From: Wenjunlia tyrosinilytica
GTDB lineage: Bacteria > Actinomycetota > Actinomycetes > Streptomycetales > Streptomycetaceae
Length of the DNA: 64,000 nucleotides
NCBI RefSeq assembly: GCF_014646055.1
Contig: NZ_BMMS01000007.1
Location: forward strand, 124,001 to 188,000
Direction of reading: 5' to 3'
Shown here: positions 27,489 to 35,445 of the stretch, in pieces
Layout: every line of letters begins with the position of its first letter
How positions within the stretch are numbered: position 1 is the first letter of the stretch
Position numbers and translations under genes: made by a program
The notes under the pieces: generated by a model
Seen by the model: the letters and a program-made list of their open reading frames with translations, nothing else
Told to the model about the DNA's origin: nothing
The model's database searches: none

Positions 27489-28184
27489 TCAGCCCCGGAT
27501 CCGGAGGCGGTCTGTGCTGTCCTCGCTGGGCTGGACGACGACGAAGCCCTGACCGGAGAACCCGATCTGGAAGGCCTCGCCGCTCCCCCTGCCGATGAGG
27601 GAGGACGCTTTGAAGCTGCGCTTGGCCTTCATCTTCAGGCCGGTCGTCCAGGCCACGAGGGCGTCCGGGTCGACATAGGTCTCGTCCTCTCCGGAGCCGG
27701 AGTCGACGACGACGGGTGTGCCGCGCGAGGTGAGCGCGACCCAGCCGGTGCCCGAGATGGAGACGTTGAACAGGCCCTGCCCGGCGAACTTGGCCAGGCC
27801 CTTGACCCGCTCCACTCCCCACTGGAGGTGGGCGTCGAAGGCGAGGATGTTGGTGCCGTTGACCGACAGGTAGTCGTTGTTGAGGTGGACGATCACCACG
27901 TCGGCGCCGTAGTCGGCGAGATAGAGGACGCCGTCACCGGTGCACTTCATCACCGGGGTGCCCTCACCGGTGAGCCACTGGGCGGCCGCCTGGCGGACGG
28001 CCGGCGGGTTGGGCTCGTACTGGATGAAGCCCTCGTAGGCGACCATCGAGCCGGAGCGGGCGTACAGGTCCTGGCCGCCGGCCATGGCGACCTTGAGCAT
28101 CTGCCCCCCGTGGTTCTCCATCCGGGCGGAGACCGGGCTCGCCGCGTAGCCCGCGATCATCTGCTGGTCCATAGTGACGGTCAC
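27489..28184 (-). CDS. AIM24-family protein (second gene of the TerD/AIM24 operon)
   Basis: 231 residues, a paralogue of both neighbours, with GSMVAYEGFIQYEPN, GEGTPVMKCTGDGVLYLAD and GFSGQGFVVVQPSE. The GTG at 28184 overlaps the TGA of the TerD-AIM24 gene (GTGA); an ATG at 28172 is the alternative. The three tandem AIM24 units probably arose by duplication and may form a hetero-oligomer (inference). Confidence 0.87.
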   Translation of the reverse strand: MTVTMDQQMIAGYAASPVSARMENHGGQMLKVAMAGGQDLYARSGSMVAYEGFIQYEPNPPAVRQAAAQWLTGEGTPVMKCTGDGVLYLADYGADVVIVHLNNDYLSVNGTNILAFDAHLQWGVERVKGLAKFAGQGLFNVSISGTGWVALTSRGTPVVVDSGSGEDETYVDPDALVAWTTGLKMKAKRSFKASSLIGRGSGEAFQIGFSGQGFVVVQPSEDSTDRLRIRG

Positions 28185-29983
28185 ACCTCGTAGGGCTGGA
28201 CGACGATGAAGTTGCCGGGGGCGCCGCGGAACTGGAGGTTCACGGTCTCGCCGCTGTGGCCCGGGTAGGCGTTCCTGCGCAGCCGGACCTGGCTGGAGAG
28301 GATCACCTGAGAGGCGGCCGACCAGGCGACGATCGCGTTGGAGTCGGCGTAGGTGGTCGGGGTGACCGGCAGGACGACGGGAACGCCATGGGTCTTGACG
28401 ATCACCGTTCCCGTGCCGCTGAACTGCATCGTGAACAGCGCGCCGCCGGGGATGCCGTGGCCCTCGATCCGGCGGACCTCGTGCTGAAGCGACTCGTCGA
28501 ACGCGAGGACGCTCTCGGCGCTGACGCAGATCGCGTCGCCCTGGAGCTCGATCTGGTGCAGATGGGCGGCGTCGTCGGCGAGGAAGACCTGGCCCTTGCC
28601 GGTGCAGCGCATCAGCTGCATCTCCTGGCCGGTCATGCTGCCGGTGACCCGGCCCATGATCCCGGAGCCCTTGTGGGAGAACTCCACCTTGCCCTGGTAG
28701 AGCACCATGCTGCCCTGGCGGGCGAGGACGGCGGGACCGCCGGCCTGGAGCTGGGCACGGACCAGTTTGTGGTTCTGCTGGCCCCAGCGGCCGGTGACGG
28801 GGATCTCGCGGTACTGCTGGAACGCGGCCTGGACGCCCGGCTGGGTCGGGGCCTGGGCGACGCCCTGGCCCGGGAACTGACCCGGCTGACCCGGGGCGCC
28901 CTGCTGGCCGGGCACCTGGCCGAACGGGGGCGCGCCGGGGGGCGGCACCGCGCCGGGAGGGGCGCCGGGAGGCGGCACCGCGCCGGGAGGGGCGCCGGGA
29001 GGCGGCACCGCGCCGGGAGGGGCGCCGGGAGGCGGCACCGCGCCGGGAGGGGCGCCGGGAGGCGGCACCGCGCCGGGAGGGGCGCCGGGGGGCGGCACCG
29101 CGCCGGGAGGGGCGCCGGGAGGCGGAACGGCTCCGGGGGCCTGGCCGAACGGCGGGGCCATCGGGGCGGCCATGGTCGGCGCGTAGGGCGAGGGTGCGCC
29201 GGGGGCGGGCGGTGGAGTGCCCGGGGCCTGGGCGAACTGCGGCGACGGGGCCGCGGGCTGGGGAACGTGAGGCTGGGGAACGTGAGGCTGGGGAACGTGA
29301 GGCTGCGGGGCGGGCGCCTGCGGGGCGGGCGCGGCCGGGGCACCGAACGAGGGCGCCGGAGCCGAGGGCGCGGCCGGAGGCGCGAACGACGGCGCGGCGC
29401 CACCGGGAGGCGGGGCGAAGCCCGGGGTCGCCCCCGGCTGGGCGGCGTCCTTCTCCTCGGCGACCTCGCCGCCGAAGTTCTTCAAAAGGGCGTCGAGCCC
29501 CCCGTCGAATCCCTGCCCGACGGCGGCGAATCGCCAGACGTCCTTGAGGTAGATGTCGGCGAGCATCACGGCACGCTCGGTGGTGAACTCCGCACCCGCG
29601 AACGGATAGCGCGCCACTTCCTCGCCGCCCGCGACGATCCGGACGTATCCGGGACCGACCTGGGACATCTGCCCATTGCCGTCGATGGTGGCGGTGAAGG
29701 AGAGTTTCTGGATCTGCTGGGGGATCCTGTCGAGCGTCACGCGGAACGACTGGGTGTCACCCGCCTGCTCTCCGAGCTGCTGAATCGCTTCTTCGGGGGA
29801 CTTCGGCTGATTGAAGAAGATGAAGTAGCGGTCGTCCGAAAGCCGCTCGGACGCGTCCAGGCCGAAGCAGCTGATGTCGAACGCCAGGCCGGGCCCGGCG
29901 ATCTGCACGCCCACATACAGATCCGTGCCCGCCGTCAGATCGCTGATCTTGGCCTTGTGGCCCCGCTGGAATTCTCTAGCCAT
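28181..29983 (-). CDS. TerD-domain protein fused to an AIM24 domain
   Basis: 600 residues in three parts. The first is an N-terminal TerD domain (about 1-175; LTAGTDLYVGVQIAGPGLAF, FDISCFGLDASERLSDDRYF, and the acidic Ca-binding-type segments). The second is a 200-residue Pro/Ala/Gly linker with seven tandem GAVPPPGAPP units and three PQPHV units. The third is a C-terminal AIM24 domain (about 390-600). TerD proteins are calcium-binding and linked to tellurite, phage and envelope stress. The start MAREFQRG at 29983 matches the TerD family N-terminus. It heads the operon. Confidence 0.9.
   Translation of the reverse strand: MAREFQRGHKAKISDLTAGTDLYVGVQIAGPGLAFDISCFGLDASERLSDDRYFIFFNQPKSPEEAIQQLGEQAGDTQSFRVTLDRIPQQIQKLSFTATIDGNGQMSQVGPGYVRIVAGGEEVARYPFAGAEFTTERAVMLADIYLKDVWRFAAVGQGFDGGLDALLKNFGGEVAEEKDAAQPGATPGFAPPPGGAAPSFAPPAAPSAPAPSFGAPAAPAPQAPAPQPHVPQPHVPQPHVPQPAAPSPQFAQAPGTPPPAPGAPSPYAPTMAAPMAPPFGQAPGAVPPPGAPPGAVPPPGAPPGAVPPPGAPPGAVPPPGAPPGAVPPPGAPPGAVPPPGAPPGAVPPPGAPPFGQVPGQQGAPGQPGQFPGQGVAQAPTQPGVQAAFQQYREIPVTGRWGQQNHKLVRAQLQAGGPAVLARQGSMVLYQGKVEFSHKGSGIMGRVTGSMTGQEMQLMRCTGKGQVFLADDAAHLHQIELQGDAICVSAESVLAFDESLQHEVRRIEGHGIPGGALFTMQFSGTGTVIVKTHGVPVVLPVTPTTYADSNAIVAWSAASQVILSSQVRLRRNAYPGHSGETVNLQFRGAPGNFIVVQPYEV
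28940..29135 (-). repeat. 30-bp coding tandem repeat (GAVPPPGAPP)
   Basis: Six to seven almost identical 30-bp units within the linker of the TerD-AIM24 gene. They should be prone to slippage and copy-number variation between strains. Confidence 0.9.
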
Positions 29984-30102
29984 GCGTACGACCGTCCCCC
30001 ATTCCATGCTCGAGTGTGCGTGTGCCAATGCCGGAGTGCTACGGCCGACGGTCAGAGGCTAGCGGCACTTCCCGCGATCTGGAGACGGTGGGGGCGAGGC
30101 AA

Positions 30103-30705
30103 TCAGTTCCCGTCCCGGGCAGGCGGAAGCGGCGGATGGGGCAGGCGGCCGGCCGCCACGACACCCTCCAGGTAACCGCGCGCCCGCTCCGTGCGCGGGT
30201 ACGCCTCCAGCAGCCCCCAGAACTTCGGCCCGTGCCCCGGGACCAGAAGGTGCGCCAGCTCGTGCAGGAGCACGTAGTCGACGACGTACTCGGGCATCCC
30301 CTGGAGCCGGTGGGACAGGCGGATACTGCCTTCGGCGGGGGTGCACGAACCCCAGCGGGTGTTCTGGTTGGTCACCCAGCGGACGGTGTCGGGCACCGCC
30401 CGGCCTCCCAGGTACTGGCCGGAGAGCTGTGCGGCGCGCGCGGCCAGCGCCTCGTCGCCGAGGACCCGCTTGCTCTCCTGCGCGGCGAGCTTGTCCAGCA
30501 TGAGCGCGACCCAGCGCTTCTCCTCGGCCGCGGACATCCGGGCGGGGATGAGCACAATGGTGCGATTGCCCTCGCGGTAGGCCGACACGGTCCTGCGGCG
30601 CCGGGTACTGCGCCGCACTTCGACCGCGCCCGCTCTGCCACCCAGGGCTTGCGTCGCGGTCGGCGAGGCGGTTGCCGTAGGTGAAGTGGTGTGGTCGGCA
30701 GGCAC
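30103..30705 (-). CDS. YgjP-like (M48/DUF45) metallopeptidase
   Basis: 200 residues. Zinc motif HELAHL near residue 148 with a downstream H in GHGPKFW, preceded by TRWGSC and RLSHRLQGMPEYVVDYVL, the typical YgjP/WLM-type signature. No signal or membrane segment is visible, so it is probably cytosolic. The substrate is unknown. It is divergent from the ThiF-like gene. Confidence 0.88.
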   Translation of the reverse strand: MPADHTTSPTATASPTATQALGGRAGAVEVRRSTRRRRTVSAYREGNRTIVLIPARMSAAEEKRWVALMLDKLAAQESKRVLGDEALAARAAQLSGQYLGGRAVPDTVRWVTNQNTRWGSCTPAEGSIRLSHRLQGMPEYVVDYVLLHELAHLLVPGHGPKFWGLLEAYPRTERARGYLEGVVAAGRLPHPPLPPARDGN

Positions 30706-31028
30706 GCGACGACGTTACCGGCTGTTGGACGGGTAAGTCCCGTGCCATCGCCTGTCCGGGGTCCCCGGTCGCGCAGATTTCACTTGACTCGCGCAATCAA
30801 ATGCGGGACAAGCCACTACAAATCATGAGCAAGTGATCGGTTGAACCGGTCCTATTGAACGACCATAACCCCCAGCCTGTGGATAACTTTTTCGACTGCT
30901 CTCCGTTACGAGGCATGCTGCTTGCGGTGAGTAACCGGAAATGGCCACGTCGCCCCGTGGGACGAGGCCGCCAAGAACCGGACCGGAGCGATGAATCCGA
31001 GCAAACCGGTGGATACGGGGGTAGGACG
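30706..31028. other. 323-bp divergent intergenic region
   Basis: Less GC-rich than its surroundings. It includes TTGACT at about 30784 and TTGAAC at about 30842 followed 17 bases later by CATAAC, which could be weak housekeeping promoters for the two divergent genes. No RNA gene or ORF with good coding bias was recognised. Confidence 0.45.
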
Positions 31029-32171
31029 ATGCATCCGATGCTGAAGCCGGCTGTGCGCAGGAGCTGGAGGGACCGCTCCACCGTGCAGTTCGGGGTCGCG
31101 CCCGGCAGGGCGGTGGTGCTCGAGGATGTGGACGCGGGAGCGGCGGCGGTGCTGGAGCTGCTCGACGGCACCCGAGGGCTGGACCGGGTCAGGCGTGAGG
31201 CGGTCGGGCTCGGGGTCGGCACCCGGCGGGTGGACCGGCTGCTCGAAGTGCTGCGCGAGGGCGGCGTGCTCGACGACGCGGAGGCCGCGGCCGGTGCGGC
31301 GACGCTGCCGTACGACGAGCGGGAGCGGCTGCGGCCCGACCTCTCGTCCTTGTCGGTCGTCCACCCGGCGCCGGGAGCCGGGCCTGCCAGGCTCGCCGCA
31401 CGGCGGCGCACCGGTGTGGTGGTGCGCGGCGCCGGACGGGTGGGCTCCTCGATCGCGTCGGTGCTCGCCGCGGCCGGAGTGGGGCGGGTCGACGTGGTGG
31501 ACACCGGCCGGGTGGAGGCGTGGGACGCGGCGCCGTGCGGCACCGCGGCGTCGGAGCGGGGGCGCCAGCGCTCACTGGCGGCGCGGGCGGCGGTGCGCAG
31601 GGCGGCGCCCGGCTCGGCGGCGCGCGGCCTGGCTCTGCGCGGCAGCGAAGTGCGCCTGGTGGTACTCGCGCCGAGGGACGGGCTGTCCGCGTTCGCTCCC
31701 GACCCCGCGGAGAGCCGGGCGCTGGTGGAGGCCCGTGTGCCGCACCTCTATACGGGGGTGGTGGAGGACATGGGGTTCGTCGGGCCTCTGGTGCTGCCCT
31801 GGGGTCATGGGCCCTCCGCCTGCGGGGAGTGCCTGGTCCTCGGGCAGACGCGGGACGATCCGGCCTGGCCGAGGGTGCTGGCCCAGCTGCGGTCCGGGCG
31901 GCCGGGTCCGGTGCCCGCCTGCGACACGGCTCTGGCGACCGTCGTGGCCGGACTCGCCGGACTGCACGCCCTGATACTGCTCGACGGCGGAGTGCCCCCG
32001 AGCGTCGGCGGGCGTATGGGGGTGCATCTCAAGGATCTTTCGGTGGCGGTGAACGCGGTTTCACCCCATCCGGACTGCGGTTGTGGGGCGGCGCGGACAA
32101 GTGTGGGCGGATCCATCGGCCATGCGCCTGCCGCTACGGGGGAGGTGCAGGTGACAATGGAGGCGGGCTGA
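31029..32171 (+). CDS. E1-like ThiF-family protein with an N-terminal RRE-like domain
   Basis: 380 residues. Residues 1-85 resemble the winged-helix RRE/C-protein N-terminus of azoline (TOMM) cyclodehydratase partners (VQFGVAPGRAVVLED, LLDGTRGLDRVRREA, LLEVLREGGVLDD). Residues 128-320 form a ThiF/E1 Rossmann fold (RGAGRVGSSIASVLAAAGVG). The tetracysteine zinc site is kept (C265, C268, C350, C352). The SNLxRQ motif with its arginine finger is absent, so ATP-dependent adenylation is doubtful. No YcaO protein or precursor peptide is nearby. Function is unknown; it may be a peptide-binding scaffold. Confidence 0.78.
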   Translation: MHPMLKPAVRRSWRDRSTVQFGVAPGRAVVLEDVDAGAAAVLELLDGTRGLDRVRREAVGLGVGTRRVDRLLEVLREGGVLDDAEAAAGAATLPYDERERLRPDLSSLSVVHPAPGAGPARLAARRRTGVVVRGAGRVGSSIASVLAAAGVGRVDVVDTGRVEAWDAAPCGTAASERGRQRSLAARAAVRRAAPGSAARGLALRGSEVRLVVLAPRDGLSAFAPDPAESRALVEARVPHLYTGVVEDMGFVGPLVLPWGHGPSACGECLVLGQTRDDPAWPRVLAQLRSGRPGPVPACDTALATVVAGLAGLHALILLDGGVPPSVGGRMGVHLKDLSVAVNAVSPHPDCGCGAARTSVGGSIGHAPAATGEVQVTMEAG

Positions 32172-32214
32172 TGGCCGCTCGCCGAGCGCGGCGGCCGACC
32201 GGAGAGAGGGGCGC

Positions 32215-33588
32215 ATGTCTGATCTTCCGCGCAAGGCAGTGACCCGCACCGCCAAGCTCGCCGCCCTGCCGCTCGGGATCGCGGGCCGCGCCACACTCGG
32301 GCTCGGCAAGCGGATCGGGGGGCGGTCCGCAGAGATCGTCGCGAGTGAGCTCCAGCAGCGCACGGCCGACCAGCTGTTCAAGGTGCTGGGCGAGCTCAAG
32401 GGCGGAGCCATGAAGTTCGGGCAGGCGCTGTCCGTCTTCGAGGCGGCGCTGCCCGAGGAGGTGGCGGGCCCCTACCGCGCGGCGCTGACCAAGCTCCAGG
32501 ACGCCGCCCCACCGATGCCCGCCCGGACCGTCCACAACGTTCTCGCGCAGCGCATGGGCGAGGACTGGCGGGAGCTGTTCCGGGAGTTCGACGACAAGCC
32601 CGCGGCCGCCGCGTCCATCGGGCAGGTGCACAAGGCGCTCTGGCACGACGGCCGCGAGGTCGCGGTCAAGGTGCAGTACCCGGGCGCCGGGCAGGCCCTG
32701 CTCTCCGATCTGGCCCAGCTCGGACGGGTGGCGAGGCTGTTCGGCCCGCTGATTCCGGGGATGGACATCAAGCCGCTGATCGCCGAGCTGCGCGACAGGG
32801 TCTCGGAGGAGCTGGACTACGCGCTGGAGGCGCAGGCGCAAAGCGTCCACGCCGAGGAGTTCTCCGACGATCCGGATGTGCACGTCCCCGCGGTGGTGCA
32901 CCAGGTCGATCAGGTCCTGGTCACCGAGTGGATGGACGGGGTGCCGCTGGCGGAGGTGATAGCGGACGGCACACAGGAGCAACGCGACCGGGCGGGGCAG
33001 CTGCTGTCGCGCTTCCTCTTCGCGGGGCCGGCCCGCACCGGGCTGCTCCATGCCGATCCCCACCCCGGCAACTTCCGGCTGCTGGTGGACGACGGTCCGC
33101 CGGAGGGCTGGCGGCTGGGCGTGATGGACTTCGGCACGGTCGACCGGCTGCCCGAGGGGCTGCCGCTGCCGATAGGGACGGCGCTGCGGCTGGCCATAGA
33201 CCGCGAGGCCCAGGCGGTGCTGGACCTGCTGCGCGAGGAGGGGTTCGTCAAGCCGACGATCGAGCTGAACCCCGACGCGGTGCTGGACTACCTCGAGCCG
33301 ATCATCGAGCCCGCGCAACTGGACGAGTTCACCTTCACCCGCTCCTGGATGCGCAACCAGGCGGCGAGGGTCGCGGACATCCGCTCCCCCGCCTACGCCC
33401 TGGGCAAGCAGCTCAACCTCCCGCCGTCCTACCTGCTGATCCACCGGGTGACGCTGAGCACGATAGGCGTCCTGTGCCAGCTGGGCGCCAGGGTCCGCCT
33501 GCGTGAGGAGTTGCTGGAGTGGCTCCCGTGCTTCGCGGAGGACGGCACCTGGGACCACTGGGAAGAAGAACAGCCCCCGGTCGCATAG
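32215..33588 (+). CDS. ABC1/UbiB-family atypical kinase
   Basis: 457 residues with the ABC1 motifs in order: LKGGAMKFGQ (KxGQ, near 62-71), AAASIGQVHKAL (Ala-rich loop), EVAVKVQYPG (Lys), HADPHPGNF (catalytic loop) and VMDFGTVD (metal-binding DFG). UbiB relatives support quinone or prenyl-lipid metabolism; in actinomycetes menaquinone is the likely context, but this is inference. It lies 43 bases after the ThiF-like gene and probably shares its transcript. It is soluble, with no C-terminal membrane helices. Confidence 0.92.
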   Translation: MSDLPRKAVTRTAKLAALPLGIAGRATLGLGKRIGGRSAEIVASELQQRTADQLFKVLGELKGGAMKFGQALSVFEAALPEEVAGPYRAALTKLQDAAPPMPARTVHNVLAQRMGEDWRELFREFDDKPAAAASIGQVHKALWHDGREVAVKVQYPGAGQALLSDLAQLGRVARLFGPLIPGMDIKPLIAELRDRVSEELDYALEAQAQSVHAEEFSDDPDVHVPAVVHQVDQVLVTEWMDGVPLAEVIADGTQEQRDRAGQLLSRFLFAGPARTGLLHADPHPGNFRLLVDDGPPEGWRLGVMDFGTVDRLPEGLPLPIGTALRLAIDREAQAVLDLLREEGFVKPTIELNPDAVLDYLEPIIEPAQLDEFTFTRSWMRNQAARVADIRSPAYALGKQLNLPPSYLLIHRVTLSTIGVLCQLGARVRLREELLEWLPCFAEDGTWDHWEEEQPPVA

Positions 33589-33703
33589 GGGCGGGGGCAG
33601 GGGCGTGAGCACGGGCGTGGGCGGCCGACCCCGGACGCCCGGCCGAGGCGGTGGAAGGTGCGGGGCGGTGGCAGGTGCGGGGGCAGTGCGGGGCGGTGCC
33701 CGC

Positions 33704-33916
33704 CTACCACCAGGTGGGATCGAGCCTGCCCTCGATGCTGCGGAGGTGGGTGCGGGCGCACGCTTCGCAGAGGTAGTGCTGGGTTCCGTTCTCGACCGAG
33801 CAGGTCCAGGTGAGCGGGAGGCGGTCGCGGGCGGTGCCGCACAGGGCGCAGACGATGCCGCCGCACGCGGTGTCCGCGGTGCCCGGATCGTTGTCCGGGG
33901 GCGTTTCGTGGTCCAC
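33704..33916 (-). CDS. Small zinc-ribbon protein
   Basis: About 70 residues. Two CxxC pairs (CALC and CEAC), separated by about 25 residues and with the intervening WTCSVENG segment, form a probable zinc ribbon; the end is RLDPTWW. The start is uncertain: GTG at 33916 is used, but the frame is open further upstream and no clear ribosome site was seen. Confidence 0.62.
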   Translation of the reverse strand: MDHETPPDNDPGTADTACGGIVCALCGTARDRLPLTWTCSVENGTQHYLCEACARTHLRSIEGRLDPTWW

Positions 33917-34048
33917 CTCGTGACGATACCTCCGGCCTCCTGAGGCGTGCCGAGCCAATGCCGTGCACAACGCCCGGATGGCCCAGCGCACTTGGTGAAA
34001 CTCCCGAAGCCCTCTCGAAGCCCCCTCCCGGGGATACGCGCACACGGC

Positions 34049-34090
34049 GACGGGGCCGGTCCGGCGCTCGCGCGTCGGACCGGCCCCGTC
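34049..34090 (-). terminator. Terminator of the wblC operon
   Basis: A 15-bp perfect inverted repeat (GACGGGGCCGGTCCG and complement) with a 12-base loop, 20 bases past the stop of the small gene behind wblC. Confidence 0.85.
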
Positions 34091-34109
34091 GGATGCGGCG
34101 GATCACCGC

Positions 34110-34394
34110 CTACTGCATGAGCGCCACGGCGAGGGCCCTACGGGCACGCAGTGAGGCTCGTTCGGCCCTGCGCTGCAGCCTGCGGGCGCGCAGGAGGCGA
34201 AGGGCCTTGCGTTCTGATTCGGCCTCGCGGAGGCGTTGCTCCATTTGGGCTCTGGCCAAGGCTTCTGGCATGAGTTGCATTTCAAGGCTCCGGTTCTGGT
34301 GCGGTGCGTGGTCGAGCGCGGCGGATCGGCCGTCGAGGGTTGTAGTCATCGGGACCTGCTTGCTGTGTGTGGGGGTGGGGACGTGCGTGTTCAT
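34110..34394 (-). CDS. Small basic coiled-coil protein coupled to wblC
   Basis: 94 residues. After a 35-residue polar N-terminus, the rest is predicted as one long, highly Arg/Glu/Ala-rich helix (ALARAQMEQRLREAESERKA, then RRLQRRAERASLRARRALAV). The ATG overlaps the wblC TGA as ATGA, so it is made whenever wblC is translated. An internal ATG at 34349 is possible. It matches no family I know. It could bind nucleic acid or ribosomes given its charge (inference only). Confidence 0.72.
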   Translation of the reverse strand: MNTHVPTPTHSKQVPMTTTLDGRSAALDHAPHQNRSLEMQLMPEALARAQMEQRLREAESERKALRLLRARRLQRRAERASLRARRALAVALMQ

Positions 34395-34678
34395 GCGATC
34401 GCCGCGTCCTTGCGCGGACGCCCACGCGGCCGCTTCCGGGGAACGACGACGCCCTGGACGAAGAGCTCTCCGCCCCAGACTCCCCACGGCTCACGCCGGT
34501 CCTTCGCGCCCTGCAGGCAGAGCTCACGGACGGGGCAGGTCTGGCAGAGCGACTTGGCGTACTCGACGTCCGCCGGGGTCTCCGCGAAGAAGACCTCGGG
34601 GTCGTACGAGCGGCACGGGACGGCCACGCCGAGGCGCTCGATCTCGTCGAACGCCGGGGAGAGGTCGGTCAGCTGCAT
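34391..34678 (-). CDS. wblC: WhiB7-type antibiotic-resistance regulator WblC
   Basis: 95 residues. Iron-sulfur cysteines C22, C45, C48 and C54, the EPWGVWGGE turn that binds the principal sigma factor, and a C-terminal AT-hook RGRPRK, which distinguishes WhiB7/WblC from other Wbl proteins. WblC activates intrinsic resistance genes when ribosomes are inhibited. GGAGG precedes the ATG at 34678; an in-frame GTG at 34753 would add a Pro-rich 25-residue extension but lacks a ribosome site. The gene follows a long leader with an attenuator. Confidence 0.93.
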   Translation of the reverse strand: MQLTDLSPAFDEIERLGVAVPCRSYDPEVFFAETPADVEYAKSLCQTCPVRELCLQGAKDRREPWGVWGGELFVQGVVVPRKRPRGRPRKDAAIA

Positions 34679-34840
34679 AAGGGATACCTCCGAGGGCCCT
34701 GGAGGGGGGATCGCTACGGACTGAGTCGGGGACGGGGAGTGCGGCGGGGTCACCGGTTGCACGGCTTGTTGTTCCTCGTCTGGTCGGTCCGACCGGTCGG
34801 CCGGATCTGGGTCAGTACCGGGGTTGCTCAGCTCTTCCGG

Positions 34841-34887
34841 CAAAACAGAAGGGCCGCGGATCCCGGTTGGGGTTCCGCGGCCCTGGA
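34841..34887 (-). promoter_or_regulatory. Attenuator terminator in the wblC leader
   Basis: On the minus strand, GGGCCGCGGA pairs with TCCGCGGCCC (10 bp, then a mismatch and three more pairs, loop CAACC), directly followed by TTCTGTTTTG: an intrinsic terminator about 160 bases before the wblC start. Its 5' arm (34887-34875) can instead pair with 34942-34923 inside the upstream ORF: CCCTGGA with TCCAGGG and CCGCGG with CCGCGG around a seven-base bulge. This would be an antiterminator. Confidence 0.82.
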
Positions 34888-34908
34888 AGGTGCCGACCTG
34901 ATGCGATA

Positions 34909-35310
34909 TCAGGCTGGATCTCTCCAGGGTTCGAGCCCGCGGAAGGCCCTCGTGGTCTGCTGCGTCTTCGTGGCGACATTGGCGCTGCCTGCGAAAGGCA
35001 CACCGCTCTCGATCCACTTCGCCTGGGCGCCGGCACCATTGACCGCCGCGGCATAGGCATGCGCCACTGCCGCTGCTACCGCCGGTGCCTGCATCGGTCG
35101 CTCTCCGCCCTCGCGCATGTCCGGGGCGAACAGACCGGTGCCACGCAGGCGGGAGGCTTCGAGCACGGAAGTGCCGAGGCTGCGAGCCGACAGTCCGGTG
35201 CCCCGCGAATCGCCAAGGGAGACCTTGGTGAAGTGCGGAGCGATGGACAGCTCGCGCTCGGAGCAGGGGGCGGCAACGGCCAGGCTGCTGAATTTCACGA
35301 TGCTGGTCAC
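34909..35310 (-). CDS. Leader ORF (uORF) upstream of wblC, 133 aa
   Basis: GTG at 35310 has an excellent AGGAGG site at eight bases. The frame has Streptomyces-like third positions and ends at a TGA that sits inside a small hairpin (CCTGAT/ATCAGG, 34912-34896), 22 bases before the attenuator. The peptide (opening MTSIVKFSSLAVAAP) matches no family I know. WhiB7/wblC genes are known to be controlled by a translated uORF, so this is the likely sensor: ribosomes that finish it cover the antiterminator arm. It may also encode a functional protein. Confidence 0.65.
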   Translation of the reverse strand: MTSIVKFSSLAVAAPCSERELSIAPHFTKVSLGDSRGTGLSARSLGTSVLEASRLRGTGLFAPDMREGGERPMQAPAVAAAVAHAYAAAVNGAGAQAKWIESGVPFAGSANVATKTQQTTRAFRGLEPWRDPA

Positions 35311-35445
35311 GGGGTCCGCCTCCTCTCGGCGCTTCGGGAACCCAGGTATCGGGCTCGGGGTTTGCATCCACTGATGAAGTGGACGCCGTGCAAGTACATC
35401 ACGGTTGCGTTGACTCCCGGAAGAGTCGCTGCGACGTTGCTCGGA

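Noticed and set aside
34391-35371. A single 326-residue WblC protein
   Set aside because: The long upstream extension is out-of-frame reading through the uORF and attenuator; the ATG at 34678 has the ribosome site and gives the normal WhiB7 length.
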